A model generated the notes under the pieces. The model was not told the DNA's origin and did not search any database. It saw nothing but the letters and a program-made list of their open reading frames with translations. From JACVCJ01 sp052437175 (GTDB taxonomy: Bacteria; Bacteroidota; Bacteroidia; CAIKAF01), in the NCBI GenBank assembly GCA_052437175.1, contig JBQVOK010000002.1, forward strand, positions 507,740 to 571,739: DNA of 64,000 nucleotides, written 5' to 3'. A program made the translations under genes and the position numbers. This document shows, one piece after another, positions 41,880 to 53,000 of this stretch; within the stretch, counting starts at the first letter, position 1, and every line of letters starts with the position of its first letter.

Positions 41880-44120
41880 TTAACTATTCAGTGCTTTTCC
41901 GTAGCCTTCCCAGTAAGGCAGGTGTTTATCCTTGTCGGCATACGCCGCCTGGAACAGTTCGCGCACTTTATTCAGCCTGGCCCCTGCCCTGGCTTTGGCA
42001 GCAAGACCATCCTTATACCCTGCATTCGTTGCCTTGCCTGCGTCCCAGCCGGCTTTGGCATGCGCACCGTCAGCTGCATCCGGGGCCGCATTGAGCGTAG
42101 CTTTGAGCCTGAGGATCTCTGTGTTGGCGGCTGTAATGAGGGACTGGGCCGCAGCAATTTCAGCATTGGCGACCGTTATGGCATCGGTGCAGGCTGTTTC
42201 CTGGGTGCTGTACTTTTGTTGCATGTGCACCCAGTAATCGTGCTTATCGAGGCTCTTGTTAAATTCTTTGCTCCATTGTTTTTTTCCGCCGGACGGGAAC
42301 TGTATCACTTTTGCAGCGGCAGAGGTTTTTAACGGCGTGATCCGGGCTTTTTCGGCCGTCTTTGCCGTTACGACAGCTGTGGCCGCATTCACTTTAGCCT
42401 GCTGCGTGCTTACGATAGCCTCCTGTTTTTCAATATCCTGTTCTATAGGGCCGTTGGCCAGGGCTTTGGCTTTTTGCGCCTTGAATATGGCCGAATCCCG
42501 GTCGATATCCATCCCGGCATTATGCAGTTCAATGCCCACTACCGCCTCGGGGGTAAGGGTCTGCAGGTACAGTTCGCGGTTTTTGATGACACTGCGCTCA
42601 TACTGGTAGTGACCGTCTATACGTCCGTCCTGCGGGGCCGGACGTGCACCTTTGGTCCCGAGGCCTGCGCGGGTCGGACTGGCCGCATGATAGTGGTTGA
42701 TGAGAATATTATCTGCCTTTACTTTGGAAAGATCGATCTTGAATTTGGCACCGTCATCGCTGCGGAAGGATTCTCCCTGGTTGCCGTAAATGGCCTCGTC
42801 TTTAGCTGTGGAGGTGAGACTGAGACCACGCTGGCCCGGTCCGCTGCCCTTCCACTGGTGCAGGTGAGCCAGTACTTTTTTACTTTTACCGGGCCCTTCG
42901 GGAACCGAGTCCCGGTAGTCTCTTTCAGCCGTGGTCAGGTGCTGCCGGTCGAAATCCGCCGGGTCTACCCGGTCGGGCGAAACTCCGGTGGCGGCCCCCA
43001 TGAGCGACTGGGTCTTACCCGTGAGAAATCCCTGTTCCTTATAGGCCATCCACTGGTGATAGCTTTTTTCCATATAGGCGTAGCGCCGGGTATGGTTCCC
43101 GAAATCATCGAGTACGTACTGGTTGTTCTCCCCGTCTTTTTTGCCGAGTTTTTTATACACGTCGCGCTCAATGCCACCATCGCCTTTATCGACGATCTTT
43201 ACAAAAGCGTCTTTACCGCTCAGGATCGGTGTTGTAGGCTGCACACCCCCGTCTTCCGCTTTCCAGGTCTTATCTACAATATTGGACCCGGAGATGCTGA
43301 GTTTGGTGATCAGCTCGTCGATCACTACGAGCAGGGCCGTTTTTTTAGCAGCGTCGATCACATTGGCGGTGACCAGTTTGGTAAGTTCCGCTTCGATCCC
43401 GGCGCGGGTAAGTATTTTCGCGATCCAGGCCGCATCCAGGTTTATACCGGCCAGTTCTCCGCCGTAAGTATCCTTCACCTGCTTTGCTTTGTTGGTAACC
43501 GGGTCTGCCAGTGCTGTATTGTTTTTGTCGGTAGTTACTTTCTTGCGCAGCTTGTTGATCTCCCGCGCGGTATCGAACAGCTTCTGCACAGCTTCCCTGA
43601 ATTCAGCCTTGGCAATGCTGTCGGGGTTAAAGGCCACCTTAGCCCCGCCCACGCGTTGCGCTACGGAAGAAGAGCCCGCCGAAACCTTTGTAAGGCTGCT
43701 TCCGTAAGACACTTTGCCTGCGGAAAGCGCTTTGGCGCCCATAAGATCGGCTTCGGATTCCAGGCCGCGATCATCGTTTATGGCGGTTTTTCCCTTTAAC
43801 TGCGCGGTAGGTCTTACACGGTCCTGTTTCTGCTGCACCACGTGCCAGGCTTCATGCGGCAGGTGTTTTTCCTGCCCGGGCCCCAGGTGAATATCGGTTC
43901 CCTGTGCGTAGGCATGTGCCTGCAGTGTGGCCGGTTTTGCCGAATTGTAATGGACCTTCACATCGTCCATAGACAGCCCGGAGAGCTGCTCCACGCCGTT
44001 TTTGAGTCCCTCGGGCATACCGGTCCTGTTCTCTCGCCGCTGTACGGTGGACAAATGATCTTTCTTAGGCCTGGCCGCAGAAAGCGGGGCCTTTTTGGTT
44101 GTCTGGGTATGGGTTTGCAT
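41880..44120 (-). CDS. eCIS-core (DUF4157) effector-like protein, possible ADP-ribosyltransferase region
   Basis: 746 residues from ATG 44120 (MQTHTQTTKK), matching the MQ- starts of the two following paralogues; ATG 44147 is the alternative. DUF4157 domain about 25-125 with H89-E90-AWH. A helical region (160-275) is followed by a putative enzyme domain (about 290-535) with QRGLSLTSTAKDEAIYGNQG and SVIKNRELYLQTLTPEAVVG; an S/T-S-T strand and the ExE/E-type KNRELYL suggest an ART fold, not proven. The rest (about 555-680) is Ala/Lys-rich coiled coil. First gene of the trio, spaced 8 nt from the next. Confidence 0.78.
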   Translation of the reverse strand: MQTHTQTTKKAPLSAARPKKDHLSTVQRRENRTGMPEGLKNGVEQLSGLSMDDVKVHYNSAKPATLQAHAYAQGTDIHLGPGQEKHLPHEAWHVVQQKQDRVRPTAQLKGKTAINDDRGLESEADLMGAKALSAGKVSYGSSLTKVSAGSSSVAQRVGGAKVAFNPDSIAKAEFREAVQKLFDTAREINKLRKKVTTDKNNTALADPVTNKAKQVKDTYGGELAGINLDAAWIAKILTRAGIEAELTKLVTANVIDAAKKTALLVVIDELITKLSISGSNIVDKTWKAEDGGVQPTTPILSGKDAFVKIVDKGDGGIERDVYKKLGKKDGENNQYVLDDFGNHTRRYAYMEKSYHQWMAYKEQGFLTGKTQSLMGAATGVSPDRVDPADFDRQHLTTAERDYRDSVPEGPGKSKKVLAHLHQWKGSGPGQRGLSLTSTAKDEAIYGNQGESFRSDDGAKFKIDLSKVKADNILINHYHAASPTRAGLGTKGARPAPQDGRIDGHYQYERSVIKNRELYLQTLTPEAVVGIELHNAGMDIDRDSAIFKAQKAKALANGPIEQDIEKQEAIVSTQQAKVNAATAVVTAKTAEKARITPLKTSAAAKVIQFPSGGKKQWSKEFNKSLDKHDYWVHMQQKYSTQETACTDAITVANAEIAAAQSLITAANTEILRLKATLNAAPDAADGAHAKAGWDAGKATNAGYKDGLAAKARAGARLNKVRELFQAAYADKDKHLPYWEGYGKALNS
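43823..43956. repeat. 134-bp near-identical segment, copy B (DUF4157 coding)
   Basis: Partner of 41517-41650; offset 2306 bp, same orientation. Unequal recombination between the copies would fuse the N-terminus of one gene to the C-terminus of the other. Confidence 0.9.
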
Positions 44121-44274
44121 AAATGCGTGGTTAAACGATGGAACCAAGATAGCAAAATATTACAGAAAAGCGGCTGTTTCTAAACCAACGCGGCAAATGA
44201 ATTTACGATCGCTTTTAGCCTCTGATTATGCACACATTAGGGGCCTAATCCGGCCCTGCACAAGGCTTTGCGCA

Positions 44275-44306
44275 TTTGCGGAATTTTGCTTTTTGCCTTA
44301 GGTTTG
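44275..44306 (+). promoter_or_regulatory. Promoter of the RadC-like gene
   Basis: TTTG at 44275-44278, a 20-bp spacer, then TAGGTTTG at 44299-44306: full match to the Bacteroidota consensus. Transcription would start near 44313, about 50 nt before the ATG at 44363. Confidence 0.7.
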
Positions 44307-44362
44307 TACCCCACTCTTCCGGAAACACAGTTCAGGTCCACTTTAAAACTTTTTTACCGATC

Positions 44363-45022
44363 ATGAATGTGAAACCAAGCACATCCAAAAAACTCAGGGG
44401 GCTCGAACCCTGCGAAATTTACGAGATCATGCAGCTGCTCCTGCTTCGGGAAACGGCCACCGACCAGAACCGGGAACAGTTCTGGACCATTGCTCTCGAT
44501 GCCGACAACCGCATCCTGAACATGGAGCGGGTAAGCCTGGGCTCCCTGGAATCGGCCGAACTGGGCCCGGCCGGCATTTTTGGCGTACCCCTGCTGAAAA
44601 AAGCCAGCGGCCTGCTCCTGCTGCAGTTTTGTCCGGGCGGGGAATTTTCTCCCGGCGAAGACAGCATCGATCTTACCGACCGACTTATACAGGCCGGTCA
44701 CCTGGTGCAGCTACCCGTACTGGACCATGTACTGGTAAGCGGACAGAGTTATTACAGCTTTGCCCACAGCCGCCTGCTGCGCGAACTGGAGAACAACAGC
44801 AAATACCTGCTGAAACACCCTATGCTGAAAGAACGGCAGGATAAAATGGCCACCGAACAGGCCAGGGCCATCGGCGAAAACAACCGCACCCGCGATATTG
44901 CCCGGGCTATGAAGAAGAGCGGAGCCGCCACGGAATACATTATGGAAGTTACCGGGCTAAGCCGGGCTACCATTGCCCACCTGAAAACCGAAGAAAGCAC
45001 ACAAAACGGCGCCGCAAAATAA
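44363..45022 (+). CDS. RadC-like JAB-domain protein lacking the metal motif, with C-terminal HTH-like segment
   Basis: 219 residues from ATG 44363 (MNVKPSTSKK). Residues 40-135 align with the RadC/JAB domain: LDADNRILNMERVSLGSLES, GIFGVPLLKKASGLLLLQF, then CPGGEFSPGEDSIDLTDRLI, and LPVLDHVLVSGQSYYSF. The HNHPSG metal-binding motif reads QFCPGG (88-93), so both zinc His are gone. The last third is basic and helical with a possible HTH (AMKKSGAATEYIMEVTGLSR). Not a metalloprotease by sequence; possibly regulatory or DNA-binding. Divergent from the DUF4157 operon. Confidence 0.72.
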   Translation: MNVKPSTSKKLRGLEPCEIYEIMQLLLLRETATDQNREQFWTIALDADNRILNMERVSLGSLESAELGPAGIFGVPLLKKASGLLLLQFCPGGEFSPGEDSIDLTDRLIQAGHLVQLPVLDHVLVSGQSYYSFAHSRLLRELENNSKYLLKHPMLKERQDKMATEQARAIGENNRTRDIARAMKKSGAATEYIMEVTGLSRATIAHLKTEESTQNGAAK

Positions 45023-45031
45023 CGTACAGGA

Positions 45032-45427
45032 TCAGATACAGGGCTCTGTGCCCCAGCCACGGTGACCGCGTCCCTGCCGGCATTTCCAGTTTTTCTCTAT
45101 ACGCAGCACCTGCCAGGTATCACCGGTCTGCCGGGCCTGCATGCGTATCTGTACGCCGGCCTGTGAATCGTCGCTGAGTCCTTCCTGCCGGAGTACAATA
45201 CGATACGTGCCGTCCTCTTCTCTTTCCGCGTGCTGTTCCCGGAAGCTGTTCCCTTCGGTCTCCGGCTCAGGGTAATACAATTCCATCAGTGTGGCTGCAT
45301 CTTCAATATCGGTGCGGCCGCTGATCTGCACATTAAAGGCTGTAACGTCTTCCTGAACAAATTCCCCGGGGCCTGAACAGGCACTGAGCATACACAATAC
45401 AGCCGGCAGAAAAAAATAGTTTTTCAT
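45032..45427 (-). CDS. Small lipoprotein, uncharacterised
   Basis: 131 residues. Lipoprotein signal with lipobox LSAC (C17). The mature part is an acidic, beta-rich domain with TGDTWQVLRIEKNWKCRQGR near the end, reminiscent of DUF4878/NTF2-like lipoproteins that end in W-(K/R)V...W.C. Family not certain. Converges with the RadC-like gene (9 nt apart). Confidence 0.7.
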   Translation of the reverse strand: MKNYFFLPAVLCMLSACSGPGEFVQEDVTAFNVQISGRTDIEDAATLMELYYPEPETEGNSFREQHAEREEDGTYRIVLRQEGLSDDSQAGVQIRMQARQTGDTWQVLRIEKNWKCRQGRGHRGWGTEPCI

Positions 45428-45803
45428 AGTATTTAAAAATACAAAAAGATCATGGTTCTTTCCTGTACAAATCGACCAATACGCACAGAAGAGGCCTGAA
45501 TAAATAAAAACAGACCTGTTTTTCTATTTAACACAAATGTTCATAAAAATATACAGCTTTGACACATAAGTATAGATTAATTAACGCTGATAATCAGCAC
45601 TTTTCACATACTTTATATACAAAAATATGCATATATTAAAAGCTTGTGTATTTTTGCGGCAGCATCAATTTCTCAAACCGTTCCGCAATGGAATTAACCT
45701 GTTGTTCCTTACCCGGGAGCAAATTCACCTCTCATGCACCTTCTGCCGGCAGTATACTGTTCCGGGAGATTTTACGTTATATATATACCTCTATCACTCG
45801 CCT
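45428..45803. other. AT-rich intergenic region with candidate promoter and palindrome
   Basis: Divergent region between the small lipoprotein and the secreted-protein gene. It holds a perfect 13-bp palindrome GCTGATAATCAGC (45586-45598) and a -7-like element TATTTTTG (45649-45656) without a clear -33 box. The first 150 bases show nothing else. The open frame extending back to 45627 is not taken as coding because the signal peptide begins at 45804. Confidence 0.5.
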
Positions 45804-46955
45804 ATGTCTCGTATCTTTTATGTACTGACCCTTGCGGTCCTGTTCCTGTGTCAGCCTGTTACGGTGCGCGCGCAGTACCTGCTCACGGCTATTTCGCCGC
45901 CACCCCAGTTCACCCATGACGATCTGTGGAACCTGACGCTCACCCGTACCAATACGTCGGATAACTATACGCAGTTTTACATTGCTTTGCGTATATTCAA
46001 CAACAGTTCACAACTCGAAGTAAAGACCAATTCGGCTGTGCTGTCGCTCAACAACACGGTAACGGTGATCAATATCGGGAACATCGCCGATGTACAGCCT
46101 TTTACCATCAACTATTACAACGCTACGGTACTGCAGCAGGTAGTGGCTTCGGGAGGTCTTTTTCCGCCGGGCCAGTGGAACATCGATTTTACCCTGTACG
46201 GCCGCCCCAGCGACGGGGAGTTTACCGAGCTGGCCAATTACAGCTACCCGCTTATCGTAGATGCTTTCTGGCCGCCCATGCTACTTTCACCGGCTGACGG
46301 TGACACGGTACAGACACCGAATCCCATTCTTACCTGGACGCCGGCTTTCAGTACCTATATGTCCGGTAATGTCACCTATAACCTGCGTGTAGTGCCCGTA
46401 TTTACGGGCCAGACCAAACAGCAGGCCATTACCGCCAATTACCCGGCTTACCAGGATGCAGGCATTCCCATGCCTTTACAGATCTATCCCAATACGGCAC
46501 AACCGCTGGACAGCAACACGCATTATGCCTGGCAGGTAGAAGGTTTTTCGGGCAGCAGCTCACTGGGCCAGAGCGAAGTGTGGGAATTCTGTTATTGTTT
46601 CCGTGCCCCGGACAGCACCGTATACGGTACGGTACTGTATAAGCTTACAGACCGCCGCGACGCGGTGCCGGCCATACTGGACCTTAATTACCTGCCGCTC
46701 ACGTTCAATGAGGAATATAACCCCGAAGACCAGGTGTTCCGTTTTACGATACGTAACCAGGAAGGCCGTATCGTGGCCGATGAAAACCAGTTTGAAGAAG
46801 TACGCCGTTTCGGTCAGAATACCTTCATCATCGACCTCTGCTCAGACGCACAGCTCGATCTGCCCGACGGGTACTATATGATGGAAGTATATCTTACCCA
46901 GAAAGGCACGTTGTATTTCCCCTTCATCCTGAAAGACCGCAAGCCCTGTAATTAG
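45804..46955 (+). CDS. Secreted protein preceding the SpvB-like/RHS pair
   Basis: 383 residues from ATG 45804; signal peptide IFYVLTLAVLFLCQPVTVRA, cleavage before QYLL. Beta-rich: an N-terminal domain (about 25-155) and an Fn3-like domain (about 160-275: PPMLLSPADGDTVQTPNPIL, then YNLRVVPV, and NTHYAWQVEGFSGSSSLGQS). The final about 90 residues form another domain. Extracellular or outer-membrane surface. Precedes the giant genes by 95 nt on the same strand, so it is probably expressed with them; I do not recognise a defined function. Confidence 0.75.
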   Translation: MSRIFYVLTLAVLFLCQPVTVRAQYLLTAISPPPQFTHDDLWNLTLTRTNTSDNYTQFYIALRIFNNSSQLEVKTNSAVLSLNNTVTVINIGNIADVQPFTINYYNATVLQQVVASGGLFPPGQWNIDFTLYGRPSDGEFTELANYSYPLIVDAFWPPMLLSPADGDTVQTPNPILTWTPAFSTYMSGNVTYNLRVVPVFTGQTKQQAITANYPAYQDAGIPMPLQIYPNTAQPLDSNTHYAWQVEGFSGSSSLGQSEVWEFCYCFRAPDSTVYGTVLYKLTDRRDAVPAILDLNYLPLTFNEEYNPEDQVFRFTIRNQEGRIVADENQFEEVRRFGQNTFIIDLCSDAQLDLPDGYYMMEVYLTQKGTLYFPFILKDRKPCN

Positions 46956-47050
46956 GCGTTTTTCTGTCCTTCGCCCCCCGTTGACCGTCCCCTCCTTTAC
47001 AGTTACAGCAAATACATAAGCCTCCGGGCTATACAGAATTATAGATTGTC

Positions 47051-50000
47051 ATGCATTCACGACGCACCCTCCAAAAGATCAGGGAAAGCCGCATCACCCG
47101 CGGTATATCCGTATTGTTAATCAGCGAAATTATTTTCCAGGCGGCCGCACCAGTACTCGGTCACGCGCTTACTTCGGGGCCTACACAGCCTGAGGTGGAA
47201 GGATTCCAGCCGGTAGGACTTACCGAAATGGTAGATCCGTTCACGGGTGATTTTTCCTACAGCATTCCGCTGATGGAAATTGGCGGGTACCCGCTGAATC
47301 TCAGCTACCAGTCGGGCGTTTCCATGGACCAGGAAGCCAGCTGGGCCGGGCTGGGCTGGAACCTGCATACCGGCGCCATTACGCGCCAGATGCGCGGCCT
47401 GCCCGACGATTTCTGGAACGACGAGGTGGTGGACCGGGCCAATATGAAGCCGAATAAGACCATTTCGGTAAATGCCACATTTGATACGGAATTGTTCGGT
47501 TTTGAAGCCAAACCGCCTTCCGGCTCTGATAAACAAATGCCGGGAGGCAAAGTAGGACTGAGTGCAGGACTGGGACTTACCTATAATAATTATACAGGTA
47601 TTGATCTCAGTTTAAATGCAGGTTTCGGCCTCAAAGGAAATGAAAAACTTCCGATGAATGCAAGTCTTAACATGACATCGGGTAAAGACGGACTTACGAT
47701 ATCTCCCAACGTTTCCTACAAAAGTGGTTTTGAAAGCAGGAAGAGCGCAGTTTCAGGCAGCAGTACTATCGGAATCGGGGCCAGTATTAACTCCCGTCGG
47801 GGTATGACCAGCCTGGGTCTGAACGGTGGCTTTACCGTGCAGAAAACCAGTGAAAAGTTTAGCGGAAAAGATATGACCCGATCGATCTCCGGGGAATTCG
47901 GCATGAATAATTCCTCCTCGATCAATATGGGGGCCTATACCTTTACGCCCTCTGTAGAAAGAGCGATGGAAACCTTTTCGTTCAGCGGCCGTTTTAAAAT
48001 CAATGGTGCTTTCATGAACCAGGATTTCGGAGTAGCTGTATCAGCGTATGGTACGGTACAGAAGCTGCTGGAGCAGGAAACCAAAGTGCCGGCATGCGGT
48101 TATATGTATGCCGAAAAAGCCAACAATAATGACGATGTATTACTCGATTTCAACCGCGAAAAAGACAACAACTTCTCCAAACACCATAAGCACCTGCCGC
48201 TGACCGCCTATACGTATGATATTTTTTCCATAGCAGCCCAGGGGCTCACGGGTTCTTTCCGTCCGCACCGCAACGAGATCGGGTATGTATACAATAACCG
48301 CAAGGTGAGTCCGAGCAATTCAGGTTCTTTAGGAGTAGAGCTGGCCGGAGGTAACGTAATTGACCTGGGTACGGATTTCTCCTTTAATTCCGTAACCTCT
48401 TCTTCGGGTGCCTGGCGCCAGGAAAATGAGGCCATCAGCAGTCTGCCGGCCCGGGAACAGGTAAAGAATAAAATTAACGAGGCCTGCTATTTCCGTATGA
48501 TGGGCGAGAAGATCCCCGAAGCAGACCCGGCTTACCTGAACACACAGATCAAAGGCAACAGCGCCATACGTTATAATTTTGACCATAAACCGGCCGTTCC
48601 CAAGCTGAAAGTGGCCAACTCCTTTACCAACAGCAACGGGGGTAACCTGAGCGGTATTACAAACAACAAACGCCAGGACGGCGTGCGTGTTCCCCGCAAT
48701 ACCGCTGTATATGTACTTACCGTGGCCGAGATACTGAGCGCGTACCCGCACAAGCGCAAGAACATTTCGCCCTATGCTAAGGCCCACCACATTGCCGAAA
48801 TTATCGTGGTAACGCCCGAAGGCATGCGTTATGTGTTCGGACTGGCCGCCTACAATACCAAACAGGTGGAACGCTCCTTTGCCGTGGGGGATACCCGTTC
48901 TTCTTCGGGCCTGGCCACCGGCAGCGAAGACAACAAACGCGGAAAGATCAATTACAACAGCGATGCCTGTTCACTGGATAACCCCTACGGCATCGACAAT
49001 TACTACCAGGAAACCGAAACACCTGCGTATGCACATACCTGGATGCTGACCGAAATTCTTACGGCCGATTATTCGGACCTTACCGGTAACGGACCCAGCC
49101 AGGACGACCTGGGGGCCTACGTTTCCTTTAACTACGGCAGTATCGTGAACGGCGTACGCGTACCCGACGTAAGCGGTTACGGCTGGCGAACGCCTTCGAA
49201 CGGAGTGAATTCAGCCACCTACATGCAGGGCCTGCGTACGAACAAAACCGACGATAAGGCCAGTGTGGTATTCGGTTCCAAAGACATCTGGTATTGCCAT
49301 TCCATCGAGTCGAAAACGCATAAGGTAAGTTTTGACCTGGCCGACCGTGACGATGCCCTCGGCGTGGACGAACACGGCAACCTGCAAACCACGAAAAAGC
49401 TCAAACGCATCAACAGTATTACCTATCAGTCGGTGGAGCCGGGTGCCGATCCGATCAAAACCGTGTACTTCGATTATTCGTACCGTCTCTGTCCGCAAAC
49501 GCCCAACTCCAATGCCTCCGGCAACAAAGGAAAACTTACGCTGGAGCGCGTGTATTTTACCTACGAGAACTCCAAAGCCGGACGTTACAATCCCTATGAG
49601 TTTACCTATGTGACCACGGATTCCCAGGGCAATGCCTTTCAATACGACTTTAATGAAACCGACCGCTGGGGCGCTGTAAAACCACACAGCAAAAACCCGA
49701 ACGGACTGTACAATGCCGACTATCCCTATGCCATACAGGACGCCGCTTACCAGCGTGATGCGGCTGCGGCCTGGTCTATGAGCTCGGTAAAACTGCCCAC
49801 GGGCGGAAAGATCGATATCACGTACGAGTCCGACGATTATGCCTGGGTACAGGACCGGCAGACCTGCAATATGTACATGATCAAAGGCTTTGCCCGGGCA
49901 AATACCAATGGCACGATCGATGCTTCTTCACAGGATACACGGGTGTTCAATCCCGATCAGTCCACGAACGATTTCCTGCTCATTACTATTCCGGACAATG

Positions 50001-53000
50001 CCGGCGGCAGCACACTGAGCCCGCTGGAATTCCGTACGCGTTACCTGCAGGAGCGTAACGGGAAGATCGACTATGGTCCGCTGAAATACCTGTATTTCCG
50101 CTTCCTGATGAATGTAGATAAGGGCAACCAGGAATCGGAGAACGAATACGTATCCGGCTATGCCGAGATCGATTACAGCGACCCGAATAAGAACTACGGC
50201 ATGCTGGATGCTACCACGGCCTATGTAAAAATAAAGAGAATAACACCTACCAATGACCAGCTTTTCCGGGTGAGCCCTTTTGCGTATTCAGCCTGGTCAT
50301 TCTCGCGCCTGTATACTCCGGAAAAGGCATATAACCAGCCGCAGCTGGACGACAACGATACCGAAAAAATTATTAAGACCCTGGCTTCAGCCGACTTCAC
50401 ATCCGGACTGTTTGAAATGCTGATCGGTGTAAACAAGCGCATGGGACTGCAGGGCTTTGGTTCCCGGGTGGACATCGGCTCATCCGGAAGTGCCACAGGT
50501 TCCTGGGTGCGTCTGTTAGACCCCGATGGTATTAAGTACGGTGGTGGCCATCGTGTAAAAAAGATCGAGATCAGCGATAACTGGCAGGATATGGCCCCGG
50601 CCGAAGCTTCGCGCAAGTACGGACAGGAATTCAGCTACCGCAGCGAAGATGGAACTTCGTCTGGTGTTGCGGCCTGGGAACCGGCCATGGGTGCCGATGA
50701 AAACCCGTTCAAACAGCCGGTGTACAACGATGACCCGGCCCTCAAACTGGTCATGGAAGAACGTTACTATGTGGAAGAGCCCTTCGGGGAGAGCTTCCTG
50801 CCTTCGCCGGGTGTAGGCTATGCCCGGGTAGAAGTGAAGGATATTGTATACTATGCCGGCGTAACCAGCAAAAGTACCGGAAAGACCATACAGGAATTCT
50901 ACACGGCACGAGACTTCCCGGCGATCATTCAGTATACTAAAATTGAAGCGGTGCCCAAGCGTTCCAACCCCATCGTGAGCCTGCTTTCGTTCAACAGCTG
51001 GAACTATATGAATGCCAGCCAGGGTTATACCATCGAGATCAATGATATGCACGGCAAGCAAAAGCGTACCTCTATGTATGCCGAAGGCGCTACGGAACCA
51101 TTTGCGTATACACATCATTATTACAAAACATACAATAACGGCAGGCTGAACAATATGTTCTCCGTGCTGGACGCACAGGGTAAAGAAACCATTACGGAAA
51201 CCGGTACGGAATACGATATGGTGGTGGATTTCCGGGAGCAGGAGACCATGAGCTATATGGGCAGCCTGGCCTCGAACTTTAACTATGCCCTTACCACCAC
51301 AGTACCGCCGGCCCCGGTGATCAGCATTAGCTTTTTCCCGAGCTTCAAACGCGATCATACGCGCTTCCGCTCCGTGGTGGTGACCAAGGTGATACAGCGT
51401 TACGGACTGCTGGAAAAGACCCTGAGCTTTGACAAAGGCGCCCTGCTGGAAACCCGCACCGTGTCCCTGGACCAGAAAACGGGTAATACCGTGGTACAGG
51501 AACTCAGCAATGAGTACAAGGACAAATATTACAAGACCGATCTGCCCGCACACTGGGCCTATACGGGCATGGCACAGGCTTCGGACAATATCATGTTCAC
51601 ATTTGGTACCAGCGGTTACAACGATGCTTCCAATTTTAACCGCTACACAGGCGAGATCACCTCCAGCTACCTGAAGCAGTACCTGCACCCGGGTGATGAA
51701 GTGATCCGCGTGAATCCGCGCAGCGGCAATATCGATCCCAATTCCAACACCAATGCCTGGCATTACTGGGTTTCGAAACATACCGACGGTAAGTATTACC
51801 TGATCAATTATGCCGGTGCCAAAGCCATTTTCCCGAACGGCTACCCGGCTTCGCTCGAGTTTAAAGTGATACGCTCCGGCCATCGCAACCAGCAGCAGAC
51901 CCCGCTGAGTTCGGTAACCAGTATGCAAAGTCCCATCCGCAACGTATCCGGCACCAAACGCCTGGTATTCGATCAGAACCTGAACGTACTGGCCACTAAT
52001 GCCAGCCAATTCAGGGAACAGTGGCATACAGATTTCCTGGTACCGCAGGTGCAGACGGATACTACCCGTTATAACACGGCCACTATAAATGCCGATAGCC
52101 TGGTGTATATCCTGAACAAAGCCCTGCAAAACGGCGTAACGCTGGAACAAGGACCACAGCAGCTTTCTACGGCTATTATGCCGGAATTTGAAGCGCTGTT
52201 CCCGCAGTGTCCGTCTTTAGCCAGCACCTTCGACGCCAGTGCGCTGCCTCCGTATACGGTAAGCAGTGGCGTTACAGCGCCCTGGTATATTCCGTCCGGT
52301 GCTGCTACCGGCCAAATTTTTGAAAGTATAGGTATTTACCTGAGCAATGAGACGACCCTGGGTGCAGGTATGCCTTGTACCTGTAATGATATACAGCTGT
52401 ATTCCCTGCAGGACAATACCGTATTCAGCAACAGCATGTGGAATACCATTACAAGCTTCAGCATTTATATGGGCGCACCCATGCTGAATACGAATGTACC
52501 CCACATGATACTGATTGCCAATACCAGTTCCGGAGTACGCTTTTTTGCGCTGCGTACGTCCTGCTGGCTCATGGACGCCTTTATGGATTACGGTTATACC
52601 ACTACCTACTCCTGCCTGGGCAGCGGCCAGACCGTGAACCCCTACATTGTGGGTATACTGGGCAACTGGCGCGCCTACAAGAACTGGGTGTTCATGGGCG
52701 ACCGCAACAACACGCTTACCTCTTCTGACGATGTGCTGCGTACGGATGGTTACCTGCCCAATTACAAGCCTTTCTGGACCTTTATCAGCAATAAGCTCGA
52801 TACGGCCAACTCCGGACAGGTATACGAAAGCTGGACCAACTCCAATACCATGACCATTTACAGTCCCTACGGCTTCGACCTGGAAAACCGGAATCCGCTT
52901 AACATATTCTCGGCGGCCGTGTACGGGTTCAAAAATATGCTTTCCGTAGCTGTGGCCTCCAACAGTATGAACAAGGAGACCGGTTACGATGGATTTGAAG

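Noticed and set aside
38974..44120. HEAWH in the DUF4157 proteins as evidence for active metalloproteases
   Set aside because: The motif is a shared feature of the eCIS-core domain, and catalytic activity cannot be concluded from it; I list the domain but not a protease function.
45586..45598. Perfect palindrome GCTGATAATCAGC in the divergent intergenic region
   Set aside because: A possible operator, but with one copy, no linked regulator and no promoter overlap there is not enough support to claim it.
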